Assembly: GCF_011022235.1 (NCBI RefSeq)
Contig: NZ_JAAIYP010000035.1
Span: 62,001-126,000 of the forward strand
Length of the DNA stretch: 64,000 nucleotides
Source: Magnetospirillum aberrantis SpK
Lineage (GTDB): Bacteria > Pseudomonadota > Alphaproteobacteria > Rhodospirillales > Magnetospirillaceae
Direction of reading: 5' to 3'
The position numbers and the translations under genes were made by a program. Every line of letters begins with the position of its first letter. Positions within the stretch are counted from its first letter, which is position 1. The notes below the pieces were generated by a model. It ran no database searches. It worked only from the letters and a program-made list of their open reading frames with translations, and was not told where the DNA came from. This document shows positions 44,772-54,005 of this stretch, piece after piece.

Positions 44772-45446
44772 TCATACCCCCCATTCCCAACGCCATTGGT
44801 CATAGGGAACGATCTCGGGTTCCTCGCCATTGGCCCCGACCCACGAATCCACGGCGAAGCGACGTTGCCCGTCGATGGGAACGATCTCCAATGCCACATG
44901 TTGCAGGACCACCGTATAACGGTGGATGAAGTCGCCCCGAACGTGGAAACGCATCAGACCGGCCAAAGCCAGACGATCAAGATAGGTCCGGGTATTGATG
45001 GATTCGGCGATACAATCCAACTGGCCAGGTTCGTCCTCACCCTCGCGTTCATTGGCGGCACGGTCGCGCCAAGTGCCATTGCGAGCGCCCATGAACCGTT
45101 CCAGAAGGGCGATGGCCCGGCCGATCGACAGTCGCTCGTCCTCGGCATTGCGGGACTGGGCGAAAAGGCCGCGAAGCTGCTCCCCTTCCTCTTCGCCGAG
45201 GCGCTGAAAGGCAAAGGCAGTGCAGCCGCGCTGTTCACAAAGCCCCATCGGCGTCGTCAACGGATCGGCCGCTCCGGCCAGGGATTGGATGTTGGCGACC
45301 TCGACCGCGTCGGCGACCTCCAGCCACCCTTCCCTTTGGACAGGAGCAGCGGCCGGCATCTCCGCCTCGACCAACATCTCGGCCCCAGCCGGAAAGCCAG
45401 ACAACAGGGCCGAAACGGCCAAGACGGGAAAAAGAAGGTATTTCAT
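44772..45446 (-). CDS. Exported protein with a transglutaminase-like Cys-His-Asp triad
   Basis: This 224-residue protein has a signal peptide (MKYLLFPVLAVSALLSGFPAGA). The mature part shows Cys145 in LDCIAESINTRTYL, His183 in LQHVALEI and Asp200 in FAVDSW, the order and spacing of the transglutaminase/cysteine peptidase fold. This match is my reading of the pattern and is not backed by a search. It should act in the periplasm. The gene lies between the TolC-like gene (convergent) and the zinc-ribbon gene. Confidence 0.65.
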   Translation of the reverse strand: MKYLLFPVLAVSALLSGFPAGAEMLVEAEMPAAAPVQREGWLEVADAVEVANIQSLAGAADPLTTPMGLCEQRGCTAFAFQRLGEEEGEQLRGLFAQSRNAEDERLSIGRAIALLERFMGARNGTWRDRAANEREGEDEPGQLDCIAESINTRTYLDRLALAGLMRFHVRGDFIHRYTVVLQHVALEIVPIDGQRRFAVDSWVGANGEEPEIVPYDQWRWEWGV

Positions 45447-45498
45447 CAGGGTGACGATGATGGACCATCGTCACCGCCCGAGCAACGCCCGGAATATC

Positions 45499-45693
45499 TC
45501 AGGCGGCCCGTTCCTCGGATTGGGGGGACCGGGCAATCGGAGCTGTTTCCACATGGACATGGAAACAACTCTGGCACCACAGCACCGGCGCCAACTTACG
45601 CTCGCGGCTGACGCGATGGCGGGTGCGGCGACCACAGGCGGGGCAGTGGTGGAATTCGTCGCCGTTCTGAAAGGCGCCGGATGGGGAATGCAT
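45499..45693 (-). CDS. Small zinc-ribbon protein (64 aa)
   Basis: This protein of about 64 residues contains HHCPACGRRTRH and, 16 residues later, LWCQSCFHVH, giving a C2-C2 zinc ribbon. It is otherwise short and polar. The ATG at 45693 follows an AGGGA site; an in-frame ATG at 45711 is also possible. It may bind nucleic acid or act as an adaptor. It lies between the RND operon and the transglutaminase-like gene on the same strand. Confidence 0.6.
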   Translation of the reverse strand: MHSPSGAFQNGDEFHHCPACGRRTRHRVSRERKLAPVLWCQSCFHVHVETAPIARSPQSEERAA

Positions 45694-45766
45694 GGTTTTC
45701 GTCCCTGACATGATGGACAGGCAAATAGCCCCGCCCCCTCTCGATCTCAAGCGAAGCTTTGATGAA

Positions 45767-48700
45767 CTACGGCGTGGCGGAGCTGCCGCGCCGCCGGACC
45801 ATGTCGCTCAGACGTTCGAACCATAGATAGATGACCGGCGTGATGAACAGCGTCAGCAACTGGCTGACCAGCAATCCGCCGACCACCGACAGCCCCAGTG
45901 GCTGACGCAGTTCCGCCGCCGCGCCGATGCCCAGCGCGATGGGCAACGTCCCCATGATCGCCGCCATGGTGGTCATCATGATGGGGCGGAAACGCAACAG
46001 ACAGGCCTGACGGATCGCCTCACGCGCTGGCAGGTTCTGGTGCCGCTGCGCCTCGAGCGCGAAGTCGATCATCATGATGGCGTTCTTCTTGACGATGCCG
46101 ATCAGCATCAGGATGCCGATCATGGCGATCACCGACAATTCCTGACCGAACAGCGACAGCGTTGCCAACGCCCCCACCGCCGCCGACGGCAAACCAGACA
46201 GAATCGTGACCGGATGGATCAGGCTTTCGTACAAGACGCCCAACACAATGTAGATCACCACCACCGCACCCAACAGCAAGAGCCCCTGGTTCTGCAACGA
46301 ATCCTGGAACACCTTGGCATTGCCGGCGAAGGTGGGGGTGATGCCCGGCGGCATGGCCGAGCGCCCCTGAAGCTGGTGAATGGCCTCGACCGCCTCGCCC
46401 AGGGAATGACCGGGGGCGACGTTGAAGGAAATGGTCACCGCCGGCAATTGCGATTGGTGGTTGACGGTCAGCGGTCCCACCTGACGTTCGATGGAGGCGA
46501 CGGCGTCCAACGACACCAGTTGCCCGCCCGACGACCGCACCTTGAGCCGCGACAGGGCATTGGTGTCGGCCTGATAGCGGGGCGCCATCTCGATCACCAC
46601 CTGATAATCGTCCTCGGGTTTGAAGATGGTGGAAATCTGTCGCGTGCCATAGGCCGAATACAACGTCGACCGCACCGCCTCGAGCTTCACCCCCAGCGCC
46701 GCCGCCTTGTCGCGGTCGACGTCGACCATGGCTTGCAAGCTCTTGATCTGAAGGTCCGAGTTGACGTCCTGAAACAACGGGTTGGCGGCCATGGCCGCTT
46801 TCATGCTTTCGGCGAAGGCATAAAGCTCGTCCTGGTCGATGCCTTCCAGGGTGTATTGGTACATGGCCTTGGACATACGGCCGCCGACACTCAGGTTCTG
46901 CACCGGCGTCATGTAGACGTTCAGGCCGGCTATGGGCCCCAGTTTCTTGCGCAAACGCTGGATGACCTCGGTCACCGGCGGGCGTTCGGTGCGGTCCACC
47001 AGATTGACGAACATGCGCCCGGCGTTGGTGGCGTTGGACATGCCGGAAACGCCCACCGCCGAGGTCACGGTGGCCACATGCGGATCGGACAGCACCACGT
47101 CGGCCACCCGTTTTTGCATTTCCGCCATGGCGGCGAAGCTGATGTCCTGGGACGCCTCGGTCTGGATGGTGATCTGGCCGGTATCCTCGGTGGGGAAGAA
47201 CCCCTTGGGCACCGACACGAACAGCCACCCCGTGGCCACGATGGTCGCCAGGGTCAGGACACCCATGCTGGCGCTGTGGTCCAGCACCCAGTCGAGCGCA
47301 GTACGATAAAGCGCCAGCAAACGGTCGAAACCGCGTTCCAGCCATCGTTCCACCGAACCCGAGGCCGTGCCGTGTTCCGGCCGCAGCCAACGGGCGCACA
47401 TGGCCGGCGTCAGGGTTAGGGACACCACCGCCGACAGCACGATGGCGATGCTGACCACCATGGCGAATTCGTGGAACAGCCGGCCGATGACGCCGCCCAT
47501 GGCCAGGATGGGAATGAACACGGCAATCAGCGACACGGTGATGGAAACGATGGTGAAGGCGATTTCGCGTGCGCCTTTCAGGGCCGCGTCAAAGGGTTTC
47601 ATGCCCTCGTCCACATGGCGCTGGATGTTTTCCAGCATGACGATGGCGTCGTCCACCACCAAGCCCACCGACAGCGTCAGCCCCAACAGCGAGATGTTGT
47701 CGAGCGAATAGCCCAACATCTCCATCACCCCCAGCGTCGCCACCAGCGACACCGGCATGGCGACGGCGGGAATGATGGTGGCGGACAGGCGGCGCAGGAA
47801 CAGGAAGATGACCATCACCACCAACGCCACGGTGACGGCGAAGGTCAGCTGGACATCCTCGATGGCGTCGCGGATCGAGCGCGAGCGGTCGTTCATCACG
47901 TCGATCTTGGCGGTCGGCGGCAGGCTGTCGCGGATCGAGGGCAGCAGCGAGCGCACCGAATCCACCACCTCGACCGTGTTGGCGTCGGGCTGGCGCTGGA
48001 TCGCCACCACGATGGCGCGGGTGCCATTGAACCAACTGGCGGTACGGTCGTTCTCGACGCCGTCGAAGGCCTGTCCCACATCCCTGAGCCGCACCGGCGC
48101 GCCGTCGCGCCACGCCACCACCAACTGGTTGAAGGCTGCGGCATCGGGCAATTGCGGATTGGCCTGAAGGGTCACCTGTTGTTTCGGACCGTTCAGCACG
48201 CCAAGCGGTGAATTGGTGTTGGCGTTGGTGATGGCGCTCGACACCTCGTCCACCGCCAGTCCGCGCGCCGCCAGCGCGTCGGGATCAAGGTGGATCCTGA
48301 CGGCGTATTTCTGGCTGCCATAGATCAGCACTTGGGCCACACCCGACAGGCGCGAGATCTTGGGCGACAAGATGGTCTGGGCATAGCGGTCCAGCGTCGC
48401 CAGCGACAGCGTCTCGGACGACAACGCCAGCAACACCACCGGACTGTCCGCCGGGTTGACCTTGCGGAAACTGGGCGGCGTGGTCATCTCGTCGGGAAGG
48501 CGCCGTTCGGCGCGGGCGATGGCCGCCTGAACGTCCTGGGCGGCGGCGTCGATGTCGCGGTCCAGGACGAAGGACAAGGTGATGGACGTCGTGCCCTGGC
48601 CCGAAGACGAGGTGATGGTCTCGACCCCGGCGATGGTCGAAAACTCGCGCTCCAGCGGCGACGCCACCGACGACGCCATGGTTTCGGGACTGGCCCCCGG

Positions 48701-48853
48701 CAATGAGGCGGAAACGCTGATGGTCGGGAAATCCACGTTGGGCAGCGCCGCCACCGGCAATTGCCGCCAGCCGGCCAGACCGGCGAACACCAAAGCCAAC
48801 GTCAGCAACAAGGTGGCGATCGGCCGGCGGATGAAGATTTCCGAGATGCCCAT
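45767..48853 (-). CDS. RND family efflux pump, inner-membrane transporter
   Basis: This 1028-residue protein is an RND pump of the hydrophobe/amphiphile class (MdtB/MdtC or AcrB-like). It has twelve membrane helices with two large periplasmic loops. The proton-relay Asp pair lies in helix 4 (GLVVDDAIVMLENI, about 395-410). The N-terminus ISEIFIRRPIATLLLTLAL is typical. Its ATG overlaps the adaptor stop by one base (TGATG). It needs the adaptor encoded just upstream and a TolC-type channel, possibly the one at 43137. The substrate range is unknown. Confidence 0.94.
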   Translation of the reverse strand: MGISEIFIRRPIATLLLTLALVFAGLAGWRQLPVAALPNVDFPTISVSASLPGASPETMASSVASPLEREFSTIAGVETITSSSGQGTTSITLSFVLDRDIDAAAQDVQAAIARAERRLPDEMTTPPSFRKVNPADSPVVLLALSSETLSLATLDRYAQTILSPKISRLSGVAQVLIYGSQKYAVRIHLDPDALAARGLAVDEVSSAITNANTNSPLGVLNGPKQQVTLQANPQLPDAAAFNQLVVAWRDGAPVRLRDVGQAFDGVENDRTASWFNGTRAIVVAIQRQPDANTVEVVDSVRSLLPSIRDSLPPTAKIDVMNDRSRSIRDAIEDVQLTFAVTVALVVMVIFLFLRRLSATIIPAVAMPVSLVATLGVMEMLGYSLDNISLLGLTLSVGLVVDDAIVMLENIQRHVDEGMKPFDAALKGAREIAFTIVSITVSLIAVFIPILAMGGVIGRLFHEFAMVVSIAIVLSAVVSLTLTPAMCARWLRPEHGTASGSVERWLERGFDRLLALYRTALDWVLDHSASMGVLTLATIVATGWLFVSVPKGFFPTEDTGQITIQTEASQDISFAAMAEMQKRVADVVLSDPHVATVTSAVGVSGMSNATNAGRMFVNLVDRTERPPVTEVIQRLRKKLGPIAGLNVYMTPVQNLSVGGRMSKAMYQYTLEGIDQDELYAFAESMKAAMAANPLFQDVNSDLQIKSLQAMVDVDRDKAAALGVKLEAVRSTLYSAYGTRQISTIFKPEDDYQVVIEMAPRYQADTNALSRLKVRSSGGQLVSLDAVASIERQVGPLTVNHQSQLPAVTISFNVAPGHSLGEAVEAIHQLQGRSAMPPGITPTFAGNAKVFQDSLQNQGLLLLGAVVVIYIVLGVLYESLIHPVTILSGLPSAAVGALATLSLFGQELSVIAMIGILMLIGIVKKNAIMMIDFALEAQRHQNLPAREAIRQACLLRFRPIMMTTMAAIMGTLPIALGIGAAAELRQPLGLSVVGGLLVSQLLTLFITPVIYLWFERLSDMVRRRGSSATP

Positions 48854-49980
48854 CACGATGCCGTCCGGCTTTTTTCCACCACCTCGACCCCAGGCGCCAG
48901 CCGCATCTGGCCTTCGATCACCACCTTGTCGCCAGGACTGACCCCGCTTTTCACCACGGTCTGGCCGTCAACCTCGCGGTCTACCGTCACCGGGACAAGG
49001 CGAACCTTGGACGCGGCATCGACGACAAAGACGTATTGGCCGTTCTGCCCGGTCTGCACCGCCTCGGACGGCACGCTCAGGGCGTCGGCCTCGGTGCCCA
49101 GAACCAAGGTGACGTTGACGTACTGGCCGGGCCACAGCCGGGTGTCGTCGTTGGCGAAGGTCGCCTTGAGCGTGATGGTGGCGGTGGCGATGTCGATGGC
49201 CGAATCCATGAACGTCAGACGCCCGACCGAACGCGAGGACGGATCGGCCCCGGCGGTGACCGCCACTTCGACCGGACCGGCGGCCATGGCGGCGCGGATG
49301 CGCCCCAGATGGTTCTCGGGCACGGCGAAGGCCACGGTGACCGGCCGCAATTGGGTGATGGTGACCAAGGGCTGGGCGTCGCCCGGCTTGGCCAGCGCCC
49401 CCAGCTTGCCGTCGATGACCCCGATCCGACCGGCCACCGGCGCCTTGATGAAGGCGTAATCCAAAGCCAGCTTGGCGTTGTCGATAGCCGCCAGATCGGC
49501 CTTGATCGCCGCCTGATAGACACCGACGTCGGACGTCAGTTGTTCGACCTTCTGTCGGGTGGCGGAACCCGATTTCAGCAAGGTGGTATAGCGGTCAAGG
49601 TCGCGCCGGGCCCGGTCCAGTTGCGCCCGGTCGCGGGCAAGACTCGCCTCGGCCTGCTTGCGCGAGGCTTCGGCTGAGCGGAAATCCAGGGTAAACAGCG
49701 GGGCGCCCTCGTTGACCTCCTGGCCCTCGACGATGTGCACCTTGATGATCTCGCCTTCGACGCGGGGACGCACCGCGACCACCGACGGCGACTGCACGTT
49801 GCCGACGGCGGTGATCCGAACGGGCATGGCGCGGGGAACCACGGTGTGGGTGACCACCGGCCGCGCCGTTTTCTCGGTCGTCTGGGAACCGTTTCCGGTG
49901 TCGCGGTGGCTGAACACGTACCAGCCGCCGCCCAGGGTGACGGCGACGGCAAGCATTATGAAAAGACGGGCGTTTCGCAT
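48853..49980 (-). CDS. RND efflux periplasmic adaptor (membrane fusion protein)
   Basis: This 375-residue protein has an N-terminal membrane anchor (about 6-24), a lipoyl/barrel-sandwich domain split by a helical hairpin (ASRKQAEASLARDRAQLDRARRDLDRY), and beta-barrel and membrane-proximal domains. The APVAGRIGVIDGKLGALAKPGD block is typical of MdtA-like adaptors. It links the RND pump to the outer-membrane channel. The gene is first in a two-gene coupled operon with the pump. Confidence 0.94.
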   Translation of the reverse strand: MRNARLFIMLAVAVTLGGGWYVFSHRDTGNGSQTTEKTARPVVTHTVVPRAMPVRITAVGNVQSPSVVAVRPRVEGEIIKVHIVEGQEVNEGAPLFTLDFRSAEASRKQAEASLARDRAQLDRARRDLDRYTTLLKSGSATRQKVEQLTSDVGVYQAAIKADLAAIDNAKLALDYAFIKAPVAGRIGVIDGKLGALAKPGDAQPLVTITQLRPVTVAFAVPENHLGRIRAAMAAGPVEVAVTAGADPSSRSVGRLTFMDSAIDIATATITLKATFANDDTRLWPGQYVNVTLVLGTEADALSVPSEAVQTGQNGQYVFVVDAASKVRLVPVTVDREVDGQTVVKSGVSPGDKVVIEGQMRLAPGVEVVEKSRTAS

Positions 49981-50041
49981 GCCTCACACATTGCGCCCGC
50001 AGGTTTTACTGTCAACGACGGAACGGTAACGCTTGGTAACG

Positions 50042-50839
50042 TCAGCGGGTCAACAGCATGGCCAGCATCACCGAACCGAAGACGATGCGATACCAGGCGA
50101 AGGGAGCGAAACCGTGCCGGCTGATGAAGGCGATGGCGGCACGCACCACCACCAGCGCCGCGACGAAGGCGGCGACGAAACCGACCGCGATCAACGCCAT
50201 ATTGTCGAAAGACAGCGCCGACCAGTCCTTGTACATCTTGAACACGGTGGCGGCGATCATGGTCGGAATGGCCAGGAAGAACGAGAACTCCGCCGCCGCC
50301 TTGCGATCGACCCCCAACAGCAAGGACCCCATGATGGTGGCGCCCGATCGCGACACGCCGGGGATCATCGCCACGCATTGAAACAGGCCGATCTTGAGCG
50401 CGGTGGGCATGGGCATGGTTTCGACGCTGTGCACCTTGGGGCTCTTGACCAGCCGCTCGATAGCCAGGATGACGAAACCGCCGACCACCAGGGCGACCGC
50501 CACCACCACGGGCGAATCCAGCAGCGCGCGGATGGCCTTGTACGCCACGGCGCCGATGGCCATGGCCGGCAAGAAGCCGATCAGGATGTTGCGCACGAAC
50601 GCCCGCGCCGCCGGATCGGAACCAAGCCCGCTCGCCGCCCCCCACAGGCGCTGCCAATAGACCACGCAGACGGCCAGGATGGCCCCCAGCTGGATGACGA
50701 TCTCGAACGTCTTTCCGGGGGGGCCCTGAAATCCCAGCATGTCGCCCAACAAGATCAGGTGGCCGGTGGACGACACCGGCAGGAACTCGGTCAGCCCCTC
50801 GACAACGCCGAGCAGCAGGGCTTGCAGGAACAATTCCAT
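50042..50839 (-). CDS. uppP: Undecaprenyl-diphosphatase
   Basis: UppP (BacA) removes a phosphate from undecaprenyl diphosphate so the lipid carrier can be reused for cell-wall synthesis. The 265-residue membrane protein has both active-site motifs, EGLTEFLPVSSTGH (14-27) and PGVSRSGAT (159-167). The ATG at 50839 gives the normal length and has AGGTG upstream. It diverges from the methyltransferase gene, leaving 145 bases between the starts. Confidence 0.95.
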   Translation of the reverse strand: MELFLQALLLGVVEGLTEFLPVSSTGHLILLGDMLGFQGPPGKTFEIVIQLGAILAVCVVYWQRLWGAASGLGSDPAARAFVRNILIGFLPAMAIGAVAYKAIRALLDSPVVVAVALVVGGFVILAIERLVKSPKVHSVETMPMPTALKIGLFQCVAMIPGVSRSGATIMGSLLLGVDRKAAAEFSFFLAIPTMIAATVFKMYKDWSALSFDNMALIAVGFVAAFVAALVVVRAAIAFISRHGFAPFAWYRIVFGSVMLAMLLTR

Positions 50840-50984
50840 GAGAGGACACCTTCGGGGGGGATGGAATGCGGGGCGGATCATGCTCCGGCGGTTCCGGCGG
50901 CGCAATACGCAAGGTGAACCCCGGACGGCGAAACTTGCCCCTAAGGTCGCCTTCCGTTACACCTGCCCCCAGGGAGGACATGCC

Positions 50985-51677
50985 GTGACATCCACAAGCT
51001 GCGATGGTTTCTACGCTTCCTATGCCGACTACAAGGGCTATCGCCCCCCCAATGTGGGGCGCAAGCAGGTCGCCCGCTTCGACGCCGAGATTTGGCGGCC
51101 GGCACAATGCCTGGCAAGCCATTCCTTTCTTGAGCTCGGTTGCGGCACCGGGGCCTTCCTGGCATACCTCGCCGGCAAGAATGTCGGACGTTTCCACGGC
51201 ATCGACCATGACCCGGCGCTGGCACAGGTGATCCCGGAAAACGTGCGCGAACGCTTCACCTGCCGCGACGTCTGGGAGACCCTGGCCGACGACGGCTTGG
51301 GGCGCTTTGACCGGGTGGTAATCCTGGACGTGTTGGAACATTTCTCCCCTGAAGACGCCGCCCGCCTTTTGACCGCTCTGCGGCCGCGTCTGGAGCCGCA
51401 AGCGCGGGTGATCGTCAAGGTTCCCAACGTGTCTTCGCCATGGGCGCTGCAATGGCAATTCGGCGACCTGACCCACCGCACCGCGTTCAACCCCTTGTCG
51501 TTGAAACAGTTGGCGGGCTTTGCCGGCTACGACCTTGCCGCCGTCTGGCCCCAGCGCCAGGGCTCGCGTCGGCGCATGGTGACCGACGCCCTGGTGCATC
51601 GTTTCCTGTCCTGGGCCCTTTTGACCCCGCCCCCTTTGTGGAGCGCCAACTTCTACGGCATGCTGGTTCCTCGATGA
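50985..51677 (+). CDS. Class I SAM-dependent methyltransferase
   Basis: This 230-residue protein has the SAM-binding motif I in FLELGCGTGAFLAYLAG, an acidic residue after strand 2 (GIDHDP) and DVLEHFSPEDAARLL typical of the UbiE/Methyltransf_23-type group. The GTG start at 50985 has AGGGAGGA eight bases upstream; no in-frame ATG fits. Its stop overlaps the start of the next membrane protein, so the two are coupled. A role in modifying a cell-envelope glycan or lipid is possible from the neighbour, but not shown. Confidence 0.87.
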   Translation: MTSTSCDGFYASYADYKGYRPPNVGRKQVARFDAEIWRPAQCLASHSFLELGCGTGAFLAYLAGKNVGRFHGIDHDPALAQVIPENVRERFTCRDVWETLADDGLGRFDRVVILDVLEHFSPEDAARLLTALRPRLEPQARVIVKVPNVSSPWALQWQFGDLTHRTAFNPLSLKQLAGFAGYDLAAVWPQRQGSRRRMVTDALVHRFLSWALLTPPPLWSANFYGMLVPR

Positions 51678-53275
51678 ACAAGAACGATTTCATGTCACGC
51701 GCCGCCCTGTGGCTGCTGCCTCTCGCCTTCGTCGCGGTTCTCTTTGTCATGCGGGCCTCCAGCTTGCCGTTCTGGCAAAGCTTCAACCTGGACCCCGACT
51801 ATTACTACCTGCTGAACGGCCTGCGCATCGTCGAGGGATTGGCTCCCACCGACATTTCCCATCCCGGAACACCAGTCCAGGTTCTGATCGCCGCCACCAT
51901 CAAGGCGTTGCATCCCCTGACCTCGACCGAGGCGACGGTGGACGCGGTCCTGCGCGACGCCGAGGACGTGCTGGTCGCCGCCACCAGCGTCATCTACGTG
52001 TTGATCGGCCTGTCGCTGTGGTGGATGGGGCGCGCGGTATGGGGGGCCACCGGGGCATTGCTGCCGGCGCTATTGGCCCAGACAGCGCCCCTTTTGTCGC
52101 GCATCGTTCCCAAATTCGCCCTGCATCCCAAACCCGAACCGTTTCTTGTCATCGCCGTCGCCCTGCTGGTGGCGGCCGTCATGCCGCTGATCCGTCCCCG
52201 CGACGATGGCAAATGGGACCGTGCCGCCGCCTTGGCCGGCGTCGCCATGGCGCTGGGAATCGCGTGCAAGGTGCATTTCGCCGTGCTGGGGGTGTTGCCG
52301 CTGCTGCTGGTGGACCGCCGTCGCTTCCTGATCTACGCGGGTGTCGGTGCCGCCGCCCTGGTGGTGTTCGTCGCCCCGGCCCTTCCCTCGTGGTCCATCT
52401 GGGTGGATTGGATCGGCCGCATGGTGATGCATTCGGGGGCCTATGGCGAAGGGGCCGCCACGGTGATCGACACCGGCCGTTATCCCCGTGCCGTGCTCAA
52501 GCTGTTTTCGTCGAAGCTATTCATGTCCCTGGGCGTGGTCGGCACGGTCTTGCTGTTGACCGCCTATTTCCGGCTGCGCCGCCGCGGCCTGATGGAACAA
52601 GACCGTTTCGCCCGCCTTGCGGCCGGCATCGTCGCCGCCCAGGTGCTGGTGGTTCTGTCGGTGGCGAAACAGCCCGCCGCCCATTACCTGATGCCAGCAC
52701 TGGTGCTGACCGGGCCGTTGCTGGCGGCATTGTGGAGCCTGAGCCGGCCCCTGATGCCACACATCCATACCCGTTTCTGGGGAACGGTGCTGGTGGTGCT
52801 GGTGGCGTTGCAGATTCCGCAAATGGCCAAACAGAACGCAGAATTGCGGGGCTGGACCGAGGAACAGATGGCCATCGACCTGGGCGCCCGCTTTCCCGGT
52901 TGCGCCAAGATCTACTACGACGCCGCCTCGGCCCAATCCTATGCCTTCCAGCGCGGCGACATGAACGCGCAAGGCCGTTATTCCGCCAAGCTGGCGCCGC
53001 TGTTCCCGAACGACGAATACACCTGGTTCACCAACGACCACACCTATTGGAAAAACGGCCTGATGCAGTGGCTGAAGCCCGTCACCCTGGCGGATATCCT
53101 CGACCGTCACGGCTGCGCCGTGTGGCGGGGCAACCAGCATTGGACGGTCGCCCCTTACGCCAACCGGCAGATTCCCGGCTTCGTGTTCGACGACCGCTGC
53201 GACATGGGCGAGGAAACCTTGTTCACCAAAGGCGTGAAATGCGACGGCAGCCGCGTCCCGGTTGCGGTCCCGTGA
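51674..53275 (+). CDS. Probable GT-C-type glycosyltransferase, membrane protein
   Basis: This 533-residue protein has about ten membrane helices. A conserved-looking acidic motif follows the first helix (NLDPDYYYLLNGLRIVEG), and a large soluble C-terminal part begins near residue 400. This is the layout of GT-C glycosyltransferases (PMT/ArnT-like), which use polyprenyl-linked sugars. The proximity to uppP is in keeping but not proof. The start overlaps the methyltransferase stop by four bases (ATGA). Confidence 0.65.
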   Translation: MNKNDFMSRAALWLLPLAFVAVLFVMRASSLPFWQSFNLDPDYYYLLNGLRIVEGLAPTDISHPGTPVQVLIAATIKALHPLTSTEATVDAVLRDAEDVLVAATSVIYVLIGLSLWWMGRAVWGATGALLPALLAQTAPLLSRIVPKFALHPKPEPFLVIAVALLVAAVMPLIRPRDDGKWDRAAALAGVAMALGIACKVHFAVLGVLPLLLVDRRRFLIYAGVGAAALVVFVAPALPSWSIWVDWIGRMVMHSGAYGEGAATVIDTGRYPRAVLKLFSSKLFMSLGVVGTVLLLTAYFRLRRRGLMEQDRFARLAAGIVAAQVLVVLSVAKQPAAHYLMPALVLTGPLLAALWSLSRPLMPHIHTRFWGTVLVVLVALQIPQMAKQNAELRGWTEEQMAIDLGARFPGCAKIYYDAASAQSYAFQRGDMNAQGRYSAKLAPLFPNDEYTWFTNDHTYWKNGLMQWLKPVTLADILDRHGCAVWRGNQHWTVAPYANRQIPGFVFDDRCDMGEETLFTKGVKCDGSRVPVAVP

Positions 53276-53354
53276 CCATTCGCACTTGCAAAACCGCACG
53301 AACCGGCTAGCCTTTTCCAAGTACTCTAAAAAGCCGCACCCAAAGGGGGAAGCC

Positions 53355-53996
53355 ATGCCGGCCAAGATCGTCACCATCGCCCAGCAAAAGGGCGGCGCGG
53401 GCAAGACCACCATGGCCGCCCAATTGGCGGTGAGCTATGCCCGTGCCGGCAAGCGCGTCGGTCTGATCGACATCGACCCCCAGGGGTCGTTGGCCACATG
53501 GTACGAAGTGCGCAAGGCGCTGGTGGCCCCCGACGGGGCCGGCATCTCTTTCGTCCAGGCCTCGGGCTGGCGCCTGACCAACGAACTGGACCGCATGAAG
53601 CGCGACACCGACCTGATCTTGGTGGATTCGCCGCCACATGCGGAAACGGACGTGCGCATCGCGGTGCGCGCCGCCGACCTGATCATGGTGCCCATGCAGC
53701 CGTCGCCCATGGATTTGTGGGCGACCCAGCCGACGCTGGACATGGCGAAGAAGGAGAAGTCGACGGCCTTGGTGGTGTTCAACCGCACGCCGCCGAAGGG
53801 CAAACTGGTGGACGCGGTTCGCCGCAAGATCGTCGAGGCCGACATGCCGGTGGCCGCCACCGTCCTGGGCAACCGCGTCGCCTTCGCCGCGTCGATGATG
53901 GAAGGCAAGGGCGTCGCCGAAAGCAACCCGCGCCATACCGCCACCAAGGAAATCAAGGCGCTTGCCGACGAAATCGCCGGCAAGCTGGGATTTTAA
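53355..53996 (+). CDS. ParA family ATPase (orphan)
   Basis: This 213-residue deviant Walker ATPase has the motif KGGAGKTT (12-19), the LIDIDPQGSLATWY block, and VDSPPHAETD as the switch region. ParA proteins position chromosomes, plasmids or protein clusters through ATP-driven binding to DNA. No parB gene or parS-like repeat lies next to it, and the length is that of small orphan ParA proteins. It may position another cargo. A CopD-like membrane gene follows after 9 bases. The start has a GGGGGAAG site. Confidence 0.88.
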   Translation: MPAKIVTIAQQKGGAGKTTMAAQLAVSYARAGKRVGLIDIDPQGSLATWYEVRKALVAPDGAGISFVQASGWRLTNELDRMKRDTDLILVDSPPHAETDVRIAVRAADLIMVPMQPSPMDLWATQPTLDMAKKEKSTALVVFNRTPPKGKLVDAVRRKIVEADMPVAATVLGNRVAFAASMMEGKGVAESNPRHTATKEIKALADEIAGKLGF

Positions 53997-54005
53997 AGGA
54001 AAATC

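Noticed and set aside
46040-47419. 459-codon plus-strand frame
   Set aside because: It is antisense to the RND pump gene and has shadow-frame composition.
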